A stretch of 64,000 nucleotides of DNA, from the NCBI GenBank assembly GCA_001600875.1, contig BCLD01000004.1, positions 157,536-221,535 on the forward strand, given 5' to 3'. How positions within the stretch are numbered: position 1 is the first letter of the stretch; every line of letters starts with the position of its first letter. Both the position numbers and the translations under genes were made by a program. Of this stretch, positions 33,801 through 45,861 are shown in pieces. Under the pieces are notes generated by a model. It did not search any database. It saw only the letters and a list, made by a program, of their open reading frames with translations, and had not been told where the DNA came from. The DNA is from Solicoccozyma terricola. Lineage: Eukaryota > Basidiomycota > Tremellomycetes > Filobasidiales > Piskurozymaceae.

Positions 33801-34315
33801 CCTGATGGGAAGGGTAGAGGGTCATTCGGTTCAAGACCGAGTTGTGCGCGAAGCGCGAGGACTTCTTGTTCGAGTTCGTGGATGTAACTTTTTGGTGATT
33901 GGGGAGAAGATGGTCAGGATTTTGACTCTCATAACCCCTATAAACACCCATCACTGCTCACCTTCGCGACACATTCTTCTTTGAGATCGCATCGAATCCT
34001 ATGCACTCCACTTTGGCTTTCTCGCATGCTGTCTACAAATTGGCAAAACAAGACATGTTAGAAGGACAGTCGGTTTGAAGATATGGTATCAAGTCATCCA
34101 CTCACACATGCCGGAAGTTTCCCATCGCACTACACATCCTCCAGTAATGTCAATTTCTATCAGACCATTTGATCCATGTCAACAACACTCACCTTGCTCT
34201 TCCTCGACCTACATCGCGTACATGCACTGATAGCTCTTGCTACCCTATGCTCGAATGGATTCCCAGTCCCAGATGGACTAGCTGGCCCGCTCTGTTTGTC
34301 CGACGGGATCTTCAT
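30891..34315 (-). CDS. Zn2Cys6 fungal transcription factor
   Basis: Nine exons agree in phase and give 965 residues: 34315-34193, 34129-34106, 34032-33962, 33887-32911, 32832-32444, 32376-32088, 32039-31891, 31831-31687 and 31621-30891. The Gal4-type cluster is built from three exons: CTRCRSRKSK, CDGKLPAC and TACEKAKVEC, giving C-x2-C-x6-C-x6-C-x2-C-x6-C at residues about 32-56. A dimerising helix follows (SYIHELEQEVLALRAQLG), then a Pro/Ser-rich linker. A Fungal_trans regulatory domain follows: LSTMALSRSLD, GLQAILLCCYYSML, MASRVCVDHGFH and RRRLFAATYNLDR. The intron at 32087-32040 is only 48 nt, and removing it restores KYDTVLLLFRPSPACPRPS. Target genes are unknown. The neighbouring permease is on the same strand upstream, and regulation of it is only a possibility. 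Confidence 0.92.
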
Positions 34316-35014
34316 GGTGAGCTATGGACCGGTGATTCGGGAAGGGGAGCGACTTGGAAGTGAACGTTTAAGGGTAGATTGGAGTTACCCCTCCTGCGTC
34401 GTTTCGTTTGAATGGCGAGGTTGCCGGCCCACCGTTTGATATGTACGACCCGGCGCCGGTTCGGGGTATGTACTGTCAAATAACTGACTCCAAGGATTGA
34501 CGGCGGAATGCGGATTTGGCGAGAGAAAGAAAGAAAGAAAAAGTCAAGAGATGTTGCCTAGTCGGAGTTGAAATGCAATTGATCGGATCTTGCCGTGCCG
34601 ATGTATGTTGACGGACCGGGACTCGACCGTGGGTGGCTCAAGATCAAGGACGGATTGAAGCTGGCAGGACGCTGTACTTGTCCGACTTGCACAGCGGCAG
34701 ACAGAGGACGAGGCGAGGAGGGGGACGATGGTGCTGTCGATGCTGGCTGACCCCTGGTGCCCATCGCGGCCAGGCTGCTAGGGACATCTGCTCCAATCTC
34801 ATTTCAAGCGCAGCCGACACCGCGGGTCGGCGCGGAAAGCGCGGGTGGCGAATCGGGTGGCGAGGGACTGTGGCGAGGGACTGTGGCGAGGCACCCCAGT
34901 GTAGCTGGACATTGCTGCACATTGCATCGCAGGCATCGCAGGCATCTCCCAAGGTTGAATTCACATCAAGCATAGAATACAACCACTACCACCACCACCA
35001 ATCCCTTTTCTCAT
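34316..35014. promoter_or_regulatory. Promoter region of the Zn2Cys6 gene with short direct repeats
   Basis: Lies between the TF start (34315, -) and the permease stop (35015, -). TGGCGAGGGACTG is repeated twice with a partial third copy (34858-34891). CATCGCAGG is repeated at about 34924-34946. A GAAA repeat lies at about 34524-34541. No gene was seen. Confidence 0.5.
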
Positions 35015-37343
35015 CTAGTATGGGTAACGGAACGACTTGACCTCCTTATCCGTCGCATCGCTGAATTCAATATCCACCGCCTCACCCTCCCCAAAGTCCC
35101 CCGCCCGATCCCGCTTCCTGTTCTCGAAAAAGTGCACGGTCGAGATTATAATCATGAAGAGTGCAGATGCAGCGAACATGGCGATCAGGGTGATTTTGGC
35201 AGGGACGTAGCCAGGTGCGTCTTTCGATCGGTACGTTTGAGGACCTGGGTGTTTAGGGACCGAACAAGTTCAGTGGTCGATGTTGCTTCCCCACCAAATC
35301 CCCCTGCTCTGCTCACCGATGATGTTTCCAACACAGTACCCGATTTGGAGGAAGACATTGAAACAGATCTTCTTGGTAGATCCCCCTACGCAAGAAGCCA
35401 GCCAAGAGTAATAGAACGGTGAAGCGACCTGCCAGGGGTGTTTTATTCGCCTTGGTGAGCCAAACATGAAAGTTCCAATCTGGACGAAACCAGGACCCCG
35501 GACGGCAACTCACAGGGTAAAAGAACACCAAGGCGTATCCAGCCATCCTGGCTGTTGTATTATGAGCCGGGATTGCAATCATCATTACCGCTCCAACGAT
35601 TGCAACCATGAATGAAAATACACCAGGAATAACACGAGTCTGGTGGGTGGGAAAAAAAAGAGGCATCAGCGTGTGTGACCATCTAAAGGGAATCAATTTC
35701 AACCCGCGCTTTCTCACCTTGGTTTTGGCGGCGATCGCAATACCTAAGAGGACAGCGACGATTTCTGATGCTCCAGTCGTCATTCCCAATAATGCCGTCT
35801 TTGGTTTAGAATATCCGAATCCAGCAATGATGGAACTTCCAAAGTTGGTAACACTGCGTTTTGGAGGACACAAAGTGAACTCAGCACATGAGACAACCCC
35901 TTCTACCCCTCTCCCAGTTCTTTAAATTTTCACAATGACCAACTCACCCTCCATTGGCGATATTCGCAGCACATACACCCAACGCGAACAAATAAAACCT
36001 TACATCCTTTACCGCTTCCAACAACTGTCTCTTCTCAAAAGTTTTAGAGTTATTTCCTGGTCTCGATTCCCTAATACGTTCAATAGCAATCGTTTTCTCC
36101 TCTTCATTGAGAACCTTGTACGTTGAAGGTGAATCAGGCATGAATAAAGCAAGGATAATTCCGTATACCATAGTGATGCTACCGAGGATGAGGAACATTT
36201 CTTGCCAAAGTTCGATTTTAGCAGTGGTTGATTGTTTGCGATTGAGGAGAGCCCATGATATTAAACCACCTAGGACTGGAATTGTTCTCCGGTAAGGTTA
36301 GTACACCAGATTAAGCACGGATATGGTGATTCGACTGACTTTGTGCAGTTCCGTTTTGCAGAAACTTAAGGAAAACCGATAACAGATGTTTTAATATCCT
36401 TTTCTCTCCCACACTCAAGTCCATCTGCTGATTCACTCACCCAGATACCGGTCCTCGAGACTTGCTCAGCTCGTGTATAGAAGCGACCGGTAAGGAGGAT
36501 GAACCTAAACGACATCAACGCAAGTAAGATTCAACCTAGGTCCCAACAGTTCAACCTCGAGTTCGCCTTCAGCACACTCACGCTGGAGTAATACCACCTT
36601 CCAAAATACCCAATATCAACCTCACAGCCACCAAACTAGTATAATTCTTACAACCCGCATGGCAACAAAGTACTCCACCCCATACGAAGATGATACAGGC
36701 GACGTATTTAGCAATGTTGAATTTTTGAAGCATGTATCCGTGAATTGGAGAGGCAAACAACCACTAGTGTGTTCGGCGAATTAGCACGATGAGGAGCAGG
36801 GGGGGGGGGGGGGGAGATTATCACCGATCTCACTCACACCGACATAGAAGATAGATCCTAGCCAGGCTGTGAGGGGGAGGTAGCGTGTGAACAACATTGT
36901 TTGGTACGACTCAGTACGAGAGTCATGCTCACAGTATTGTTGGCCCTTAAGACCCAATGATTTCTGAACACCAAGGAGGTTGGCGTAGTTGAGGGATGTC
37001 TTGTCAAGACTATAGTAGAAGCATAAATTGAATGAGCTACAAAACATTCAGGACGGTTGATTGAGCAACTCACAACTGGAGAAGAACGGTGATGCTCATC
37101 AAGGGCTGAGGGGGCAGTAATAGAAACTATCAGTCACAGCATTGGCATTCCGATTCCGTCGATGTTCACCATCAGTGCTAGGTCAATCTTCCTCAACACC
37201 CTCTTAGCATCCTCGTTACTGTAGGCAGTTTGATTCGGAGTGGCATCCACATGCGGCTTCTCCACGTCTAGGACATTCTGGACTGTGACAGCCGAGCCTG
37301 AAGCCATGGTGTCCTTTTCCTTGTAGTCGACTGTGGTGGACAT
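35015..37343 (-). CDS. MFS permease, Dal5/allantoate (anion:cation symporter) type
   Basis: Plasma-membrane transporter. Twelve exons agree in phase and give 504 residues: 37343-37170, 37105-37074, 37009-36933, 36866-36838, 36763-36582, 36504-36441, 36364-36340, 36275-35948, 35853-35718, 35639-35514, 35428-35317 and 35244-35015. Family motifs are FLDKTSLNYAN after helix 1, QQYSWLGSIFYVG, the helix 4-5 region VRLILGILEGGITPA, then RTGIWFLQNGTAQILGGLISWAL and MPDSPSTYKVLNEEEK. The tail is acidic (GEGEAVDIEFSDATDKEV). Such carriers move allantoate, ureidosuccinate, nicotinate-like or related organic anions; the substrate cannot be told from sequence. The promoter carries a TATA box and GATA sites, consistent with nitrogen control. 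Confidence 0.92.
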
Positions 37344-37712
37344 TGCGCTGAATGTAGGTGGCGGGGCTGACTTGATGTGGATGGAATTCCATTGTCATCT
37401 GCCGCGAGAGGCCGCCCGTCTTATATATCCCCTCCCCTTCCCCCCTTGACCACCATCTGTACGCTTGGCCAGTGCGACTTTATCTATCTCTACCATTCCG
37501 ACTGGACCGGTATAACAGATAATATGAACCTAAATTATGGGCAACTAAGCCCGGCGCGTAGCTCCACCAATCGGGTGGCGTAGTCGCGAATCAGGGGAGA
37601 TTGCCGTACGATACGCTGCATACGGAGCTGGAGTTGCTCGAGATTAGATCAGGTAGACAGTCCGATCCTAGGTATACAGCCCCGATCCTGCACGGAATTC
37701 CCACCGTCCTCG
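37344..37712 (-). promoter_or_regulatory. Permease promoter with TATA box and GATA motifs
   Basis: TATATAA lies on the minus strand at 37427-37421, 78 bp upstream of the ATG. Two adjacent GATA cores (minus strand, 37488-37481) and a GATAAT on the plus strand (37518-37523) lie about 140-180 bp upstream. GATA factors control nitrogen-responsive permeases in fungi; use here is inferred. The right end also contains the 3' end of the STAND gene. Confidence 0.5.
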
Positions 37713-40470
37713 TCATGTCAACGACGCCACCTTGCCTTCCAATTGTCCCTTGATACGCAAAACATCCATCGAATGTTGGGCCTCCGCCACCCGCGTCAAC
37801 AATTCCATCGCCGTCTCTCGCTGGTCCTTGTGCGTTGCTTTCACGGACGCCAACGGATCAGCGCCATGTTCTACAAACAGCTGGAGGATCTCCGTCCATC
37901 GCGGGGTGCCATTCGGATCGACATCGTATCGCCGTATCCATCCTCGACGAGCGGCTTGCTGAACCGACTCGAGTATGAGAACCCACGGTGTTTTGGGATC
38001 TTTCACGGGTGGCTTCGTTCTCAGCGGTTCGTCGCCGTCACCGTCGTCGTCGTTGTCCTGTAATCTGAGTGGTTCCTTGCTGGGAGGTGGTTGATTAGGA
38101 TCAGCACCGCTCTCCAGCAAACGTCGGACGATCCTCGGCGATGCCAGGGGAAAGAGTGACTGTTGGCGATTGACCAGGTATGCTGAAAACCAGGCAAACA
38201 GGGACACACCACCGCCTTCATCTATGTAATCGAGACCTTTCAGGTAGTCCTCGAGATATGAGGCTACGCCGAAGCGAAGGGTCAATCCGAGGAAAGGGTT
38301 GGGGTAGAGAAGCCGTCCACGCTGTTCGAGAGTCCCGAAAGTACTCCTTGCCCAACTATCACGACCAGCCGTCTCCTTGATAGGGTAAAACCAATTAAGC
38401 GTGCGGTCCAATTCGTTGAGAAGTGCATATACATCCAGGTGCACCTCTGGCGATGTATAACGAGCATGTGTCATTGCCAGTGCGACGTGGGCAAACCATT
38501 CGGCAACCCGACGACTTGGTCGGCGTGGTTTTGCGAAACAGAGCTTGAATTGGAGGATTAATGAGCGGAGGTGTCGGAGGTGAGGTCGATATTGTACAGA
38601 TAGCGAATGTATTTGCCCCCAGACTTGAGGTAAAGCGAGGAAATCCTTGACGGTACGATGCAGATAGCTGATTTTGGCATGTGCCGTCGGCAGAACATGG
38701 CTGAAATCGTCCGAGTGATCTCTCGGATTCCTACCATGATGCACTTGGACGAGACCACCACATCGTTGAAGGATGAGATTGGCAAGTCTACCACATTCAA
38801 CACCAACTTCAGCTGGTTCCACGTGTTGTATTGAAGTTTCCAGCGCATTCGTCTCGTTCGAGTTGTACGCCAGGGCGACCTCCCACACGGTGAGTGAGCT
38901 TGCATCTTGGTCTCGTGTGAAATCGCAAACAACTTCTCGCGCACGCATGAGGCGGAAGATACGTGCGGTCTCGTCGGCTCGAGGTTGTTCGTCGATTAGC
39001 ACATGTTGATAGAGTTGATCGAGTGATCGTGGTAGATCTTGCAGACGACGCCGTAGGTCCATCGCGGTGATATCCGACTGAGGGACATCGAGGAGCCTCT
39101 GAACCGCTAATGAGACCCAAAGGAAAACCCCATCTGCGCGCTTAACAATATCCGATACCACCTGGGAGCTCTCCTCGGGCTTGTCCTCGAACATTAGCTT
39201 TACACGAGGGTCTGCTTTGAACTTGCCATAAACGAATTGCGACATGTCGTTGAATGTCAAATCTTGAAGCCGCAACGTTGGGATGCCCATGAAAGCTTTC
39301 TCGAACACGTCCCACGGTCGACTGGACACGCAGATCTTGACGTCTGATGTCCTGCAGAGCCGACTCAGTAGGTCCAGCGTCATCCGGTGATCACCTTCAA
39401 ACTCGTCCAACCCATCGAGTAGGAGAAACGTGCGATGCGCCTTGTTGAGCTCAAAGAAGCGGAGGAATGGCGTCAATAGTTGATCCAGAGACCAACTACC
39501 AAGTACTTCTATCCGTTTGTGTGTTGTGGCGACCCATAACTCGGACCAAAGCTCGGAAAATACCGCAGGGATGAGCTTCGGTTGATGACTCAGTAACTGG
39601 AAGAGAAGCGATCGAAGTAGACCAGCTTGAGATCGTTGCGTGACTGTCCCACTTTCCCAGAAAAAGAAGCTTGCCATTACAACTCGTTGCTTCCCTCCCC
39701 AGCTCCGCACTATTTGTTTCGTTCTCCTATGTTCGTGAAGGAATCGCATCAGAGTTGACTTGCCGGACCCCGCAAGGCCATTGATCCAATACATCTTTTC
39801 GCTTTCCCCTCCGAGCCATGATGCAAAGTTGTGCACGCCGGCGTCAAAGATCCACTCGAAAGTCTGCTTATGTGCCTCTGTGACCTGTTCTTCGCGGTCG
39901 TTCATAGACGCAAAGGGGAGGCTGTCCAGGATGGCTTCTCGGAGAAGAGTTGCCCGCTCAGACGCCAAATCCAATGATGTGTGGCCCTTCATATCCGACG
40001 GAGAGGCAGGGTCACTTTCTTCACGCAACCCAGAAGATGCTGAAGATTGTCCGCTGTAAAGGAGGTAAACCCTAATCAGCAGTCAGAGGACGACTTTGGC
40101 AGCCAATACATTCTCACCTTCTCGTGGCAGATATTGATATATTTCCTGCCTCCATTTGTATCTCTTCCAAGGACCGCGCAAGGGACGTCAGGTCTTCAGC
40201 GGAGAACACACTCGACACCGCAGACGCGAGGGGTCGGTTCTGGGACCGTTCGAGGACCATCGTTAGGCCGGCGTAAATGTCGGAAGTGATGATGTGATAT
40301 TTGCGAACGATATCATCTGGCTGCGATGGCTCTAAATTTTCCATCAACCTTTGGCTGTCCTCCCGCAGAGTGTGCCAGATTTTCCCGTCGGTGTCATCGT
40401 CCGCTGCGTCAGTCACCGCCTGGGTGAGGCGGGAAGAGAGGTTGACCACCTCTGCTACTGCTGTTGACAT
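37713..40470 (-). CDS. NACHT/STAND NTPase (fungal NLR-like) with ankyrin-like C terminus
   Basis: Two exons (40470-40118 and 40053-37713) give 897 residues; nearly all of the protein is one open exon, unlike its neighbours. Residues 1-117 form a helical domain of unknown type. A linker follows (LPFASMNDREEQVTEAHKQT). The NACHT core has Walker A GLAGSGKST (about 210-218), Walker B LLLDGLDEFEGD (about 320) and the sensor-like VSSRPWDVF. The family string continues with LRLQDLTFNDMSQFVYGKF, GVFLWVSLAVQRLLD and SYLHRTVKDFL. The tail has two degenerate ankyrin-like units (RRLLESGADPNQPP, LQLFVEHGADPLA). This arrangement is typical of the large NLR-like repertoires of filamentous ascomycetes, linked there to non-self recognition. 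That role here is inference. A 17-bp triple repeat abuts the start. Confidence 0.88.
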
Positions 40471-40490
40471 AGTGTGCTTTGCATGTAGTA

Positions 40491-40541
40491 GAGATGAGCA
40501 GCTATTTGAGATGAGCAGCTATTTGAGATGAGCAGCTATTT
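40491..40541. repeat. Three perfect 17-bp direct repeats upstream of the STAND gene
   Basis: GAGATGAGCAGCTATTT occurs three times head-to-tail without spacer, 20 bp upstream of the start codon at 40470. Each unit contains the palindrome AGCAGCT/CAGCTG-like core. Confidence 0.9.
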
Positions 40542-42475
40542 GTTATGGCTGACTTGGCTCTGATTACTCCGGCTAGACGCGTCGGACTCCGCCGGTAAGA
40601 TAAGATCGAGATCGCCGATCTGTCCTCGTCGTTGGAAAACAGCTTCAGACTCGAAGTGGTTACCTTCATAAGATGTAGCCTGCACTCTACGATACAGTCT
40701 CTCCGTCCGAGATCGATCGCTGTTCCACTCCAATCAGCTCCCCGTGTCCTCTTGGAACGAGGTATCTCAATCCGACCACCTCTTTCCCGACGAGGTCATG
40801 AACCCGGTCTAAATCTTGATACTTCCTCATCTTCCGGCGGAAACCTCTCTTAAGCGCCTGCAATGACACCGGCCTCGTTCTATCATCATAACGACTAGCC
40901 CCTGGCCCCATTGCTAAATGGGCAGAGGAAGGGTATCAGTATCCGTATTGGCCATTGAGGGAAGATTGAGAAGGATGTCCTGTAGATGTTGACGGCGGCT
41001 GTTCCGGTAGAAGTAGCTAAATGGCCGGACGACATAGATGACGAAGTTGTAAAGGGAAAAGTATGGCATCATTGGCAGGTGTTTGGTTCCTTCGAACACC
41101 TTTCCTATTTGACTCATGACGTTCTCATTATTCATCGCAGTATACGATGAATTGCCGCATGTACCACCTCCTTCTCTCATATCCCACCTTGTTCTATACA
41201 CCACCGCTGTTCACACCTCATCTATCCATACCCACTCTCATCCACCGGTCCCCTTCCTCTTCCGTTACGCCACACACGGTTCCTCCCTCCAAACCCCACC
41301 TCTTTTCATCGCCACCCCCATTCCCTCAACTTCTCCCTCCCTTCCTCGGCCACATACAATGCTCCTTCCTCATCGCTTGCGCACGCGAGCTCTCTTTCAT
41401 TCCTCAAGAAAGGGTTGAACGACCGACATTTGACCTAGAAGCGACCTGGGAGGTGGCATACTTTGTACGAGTCCGGGGAGATGAATGTTGCGAAGAATAT
41501 GGGGGTGAGTAGGATGTCCGGCTTTTACCTGAGATGCTTGACCGCTAAGTATGGTGTTCGCGTAGACAATGGTCGCTGAGCCTTATATCAACGTACAACT
41601 ATTTCGGCGTGTAAGGACCACCTTCACCTTTGCTGACTGAGATTTTCAATCGCATGTGGTATGTGTCAACTCTAACCGGTGGCATTGGTCGATTCGGCCC
41701 CTCGTCACAGTCTTTGTGTGCCTTCTAACACTATCCGGCAACGTGTCTGCCCCGAGGCTAGGCTCCCCAGGCTCATTCCCCAGCAACAGTGACCTACTGA
41801 CATGAATGACATGGCAGACATACATATACACATGGTGGCCATAGAGGAACATGCACGTGACCCTTCCGGTTGAAGCCCATGCGGAACTCGCTTCATCCGC
41901 TTGTGACCGTCCACACCACCAGGAACCTCATTGCGACCACTTCCGCCAGCTACCTCTCCGTCTCGCACCTCCCCTCTCACCCCTTACCGCCGCTTCCCTC
42001 GTTCCACTTCGTAGTCAGGTGGGTAGAAACACACGCGGGGTCCGAAAACTTGCTGTTTTGCCTCGGTGACTGCCGCGCTGCTCGACAATGCCCAGCCAGA
42101 ATTTGCTCCGATGCTCATCCCTTTTGTTCTCCTGCCAGCTTCGTTCGAGAATCGTTCGAACCGTAGATGATAGCTTCTACATCAATCAAGTGGATTTCAA
42201 AAGCACATCTACGGCTACCACACTCAACATTCACTCGATCGATTTCAATTGCTGCACATCGATCATCGATTCGATCTAGTTTCGTGAGCTTTGCTTCTTT
42301 ACCCTCCTCCGCGTTCGGCTTCCAGCATGCCAGCGTACATCGACTAACACTCTCTCCCACCTCGCTCTCATAGCAACTCAAATCACTCTCTCCAGTCCTT
42401 TCTCAAACCAGAACAGCGTGCTCTCACGCCTCCCATTTTCATCCTACACTCACATCGACTGAATCGGCATTGACA
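40542..42475. other. Long intergenic region, two weak small-gene candidates
   Basis: Holds the STAND and aminopeptidase promoters. A minus-strand frame at 40911-40687 (74 residues, MGPGASRYDDRTRPVSLQA) has a coding-like basic helix but no known family. A plus-strand frame ending near 41511 contains ERPTFDLEATWEVAYFV, followed by a donor (GTGAGTAG, 41504) and an acceptor at 41566 that would give a stop six codons later; its ATG is uncertain. The rest (41640-42475) is C/T-rich and shows nothing convincing. Confidence 0.35.
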
Positions 42476-45400
42476 ATGTGTTCAGGAGGTGGTTCAGTTA
42501 CAGAGGTTCCAGGTGGTGTCAGTGGAGTTAGAGGTCCAGAAGGGAAAGTCCCAGATGCGTACAGGCTGCCAGAGGAAGGTAGGAAGTTTCAATGTTGGAC
42601 TGAGAATAGGGGTTGAATGCTGATCACGACATCTCTCCGTCGACATTTTCCTGCTGATTTCAGTACAACCGACCCACTACGACCTCATTTTCAAAACTGA
42701 CCTTGAGACTTTGACGTTCGATGGTGAAGGATACATTCAGTGAGTGTCTGTCTTTGGGGGAAGCTAGTCGGGTAAAATCTGCTGGAACAATAGTGGACAG
42801 GATTGATGTGATGTGTTGATCTGTGCCATGTGCTGACATCCTTGGAAATGGGGGATTTTTTTCTTTTCCCTTTCTTCAGCTTGAACGTTCTCGAGGACAC
42901 CAAGGTGCGTGATAACAAGCAGAGAACATTTCCGATATCCATATCTAATCGACCTGATTCTCTCATTCCCTTAGTCCATCACCCTCAACTTCAACCCTTC
43001 CATCAAACTTACCCACCTTGTTCTTCACCACCCATCCCTTCCCACTCCTTACAAATACGATACCTCGTCCACCTCCTCGGCATCATCTCTGCTCTCCATT
43101 GAATCGAAACAAGAGCGATTGATCATCTCCCTTCCGGAATCCCTTTCTTCCATCAAGGCTGGCGACAAGAACGTCAAGCTTCGCATGGCTTGGACTTCCG
43201 AGCTCAACGGTAGCATGTTGGGATACTACCGAAGTAGTTGGAAGCCGGAGGGTCAGGGCGGTAAGGAAGCCTACTACGCTTTGACTCAGTTCGAGCCGAC
43301 ATGTGAGTTTGTAATGACATGGCGTCTCGGTGAGAATATGGTGCTGATACAGGAACCACCACCCTTCTAGCTGCTCGTCGAGCCTTCCCATGCTGGGATG
43401 AACCGCTCCTCAAGTCCACCTACTCCATCTCTCTGATTAGCAGGAAGGGTCTCGTATCCTTGTCCAACATGCCAGCTGTTGGGGACGCCAAGCCATGGAC
43501 CGGCGGTCAAGGCGGCGAGGAGTTGGGTGCTCTTTTGGAAAGCAGCAAGGGTGGCGAATGGGAGATTACCGAGTTCATGAAGACTCCATTGGTGTCGACG
43601 TATCTCGTCGCATTCGCCAACGGTGAATTCTCCTCCCTTGAATCTCACTACGTCTCCCCTCTAAGCGGCAAGACAATCCCTCTCAAGTCCTACGCTACCC
43701 CTGACCACATCAAGCAGGCTCAATTCGCTCTTGACGTCAAGGCAAAGGCTATGCCAGTCTACGAGGAGATCTTCGACGTCGAGTACCCATTGCCCAAGTT
43801 GGACACCCTCACCGCCGAGGACTTTGATGCCGGCGCGATGGAGAACTGGGGTCTCATCACCGGTCGAACCAGTGTCTTCTTGTACGACGAGAAGAAGTCG
43901 GGTTTGGCTGCCAAGAAGAGGGTCATTGACGTTGTCAGCCATGAGTGCGCACACATGTGGTTCGGTAACGTCGTCACCATGGCCTGGTGGGACAACCTGT
44001 GGCTCAACGAGGCCTTTGCGACCTACATGGGTGAAGTCGTCATTCCAGACCGCATCTTCCCCGAGTTCAAGGTCCGACAGGCTTTCCTGAACAACCATCT
44101 CGCCGCTGCCCTGTCCCTCGATTCCGTCAGATCGTCCCACCCGATCGAGGTCGATTGCCCGGATGCGAACCAGATCAATCAGATCTTCGACTCGATCTCG
44201 TACTCGAAAGGTGGTTCAGTTCTCCGCATGTTGGCTAGCGTGGTCGGCGAGGAAAAGTTCCTCAAGGGTGTGTCCATTTACCTGAAGAAGAGACTCTTTG
44301 GCAACTCTGTCACCAAGGATTTGTGGGATGGTATCTCTGAGGCGTCGGGTATGGACGTCGCCTCCATCATGGCCAACTGGACTCTCAAGATTGGTTTCCC
44401 CGTCATCACCGTGGAGGAGATCGGTGGAAAGATCAAGGTTCGACAGGACAGGTTCCTCAACACTGGTGATGTCAAGCCAGAGGAGAACGAGACGTTGTGG
44501 TATGTTCCGCTAGAGCTCAAGACCGTCAAGGATGGCAAGGTATCTGTGGACCACAAGGCCGTGCTCTCTGAGAGGGAGACGACTTTGGACTTGGGTGGAG
44601 CCAAGACCTTCAAATTGAACGCCGAGACGGTGGGAGTGTGTGAGTATCGGGAGAGCGTCGGTTGGTAGTCTGATATCAAATTGACGGAGTGATCACCTAC
44701 AGACCGCGTCGCATACTCAGCTGAGCGACTCGCTCTTCTCGGTGAGGAAGCCGCCAAGGCTGACTCTGCGTTCTCCGTCGAGGACCGAGTTGGTCTCGTC
44801 AGCGACGCTATGACACTCTGCCGAGCTGGAGCAAGTAAGACATCTGGTGCTCTTAGCCTCGTCAACCAAATGGTCACTGAACAAGAGTACCTTGTCTGGA
44901 GCTCCATCTTTACCGGTCTTGCCAAGGTTAAGGCGGTGTGGTGGGAACAACCGGAGGAGGTTCGCAAGGCTGTCGATGCGCTTAATATCAAGCTTGCTCG
45001 ACCTCTCGTTGACCGACTCGGCTACGAATTCCCGGAAGGTGAAGATCCAACTACCCGGGAGCTTAGGACCTTGGCTGTCAGCGTCGCTGCGGGCAGTGAG
45101 GATCCTGATGTACTCGCCGAGCTGAAACGCCGATTCCAACCTTTCCTGGAGAAGGGAGATGATTCTCTCATTCACGCGGATCTTCAACGTTCCATTTTCA
45201 CCAACGCCGTTCGACATGGTGGTGAGGCCGAGTGGAAGAAGGTACGGGAGGTGTACGGTAACCCACCGAACCCCTCTACCAAGATCGATGCCTTGATGAG
45301 TTTGGGTGCGACCAAGAAGCCAGAGTTGATCGAGATGACTTTCAAGATGCTGGAGGATGGTACTATTAAGGATCAGGATGTTATGGTGGGTGTTGGCGGA

Positions 45401-45861
45401 TTTTGGCGGCACTGAGGTGTTTGTCGCCTGTATGCTAACCCTAACTGTTTGCGATGTCGCTAGTACGGCTTCGTCTCCCTTTCAAGCAACCGCATCACTC
45501 GTCGTCAGATCGGCACATGGTTCAAGGACAACTATGATCCGCTCGTCAAGCGATTCGCGGACAACTTTGCCATGAACCGATTGGTGTCATATGCATTCAA
45601 CAGCTTGACCACCGACGAGGACTTGGCGGATATCGATGCGTTTTTCAAGGACAAGGAGACTGAAAAGTACAAGTTGTCACTTGCCCAGACGAGAGACGCT
45701 GTTATGGCTTCTGCATCGTGGTTGAAGCGTGATCAGCAGGATGTGGAGAAGGTAAGTGGTGTGCTTGGACGATGGTGTCATTTTTAAGAGTTGCACAGCT
45801 AAAATGAGTTTTATTTTTTTGGCGTTCTCCGCAGTGGTTGAAGGAGAACCAATTCCTTTGA
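42476..45861 (+). CDS. M1-family zinc aminopeptidase
   Basis: Cytosolic-type metallo-aminopeptidase that removes N-terminal residues from peptides (Ape2/Aap1/puromycin-sensitive group). Eight exons agree in phase and give 932 residues: 42476-42578, 42664-42739, 42880-42904, 42975-43302, 43371-44639, 44703-45385, 45464-45751 and 45835-45861. Key motifs are ARRAFPCWDEP, the substrate-binding GAMEN (about residue 333), and the zinc site HECAHMWFGN (about 368-372) with the third ligand in NEAFATYMGE (about 392). The C-terminal half is the helical ERAP1-like domain. The last exon is only 27 nt (WLKENQFL). The N-terminal leader is Gly/Val-rich without a clear targeting signal. The start MCSGGG is the first ATG that splices correctly. 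Confidence 0.95.

Noticed and set aside
37344..40470. Secondary-metabolite or transport cluster (TF, MFS, STAND)
   Set aside because: No biosynthetic enzyme is adjacent; co-orientation of a regulator, permease and NTPase alone does not make a cluster.
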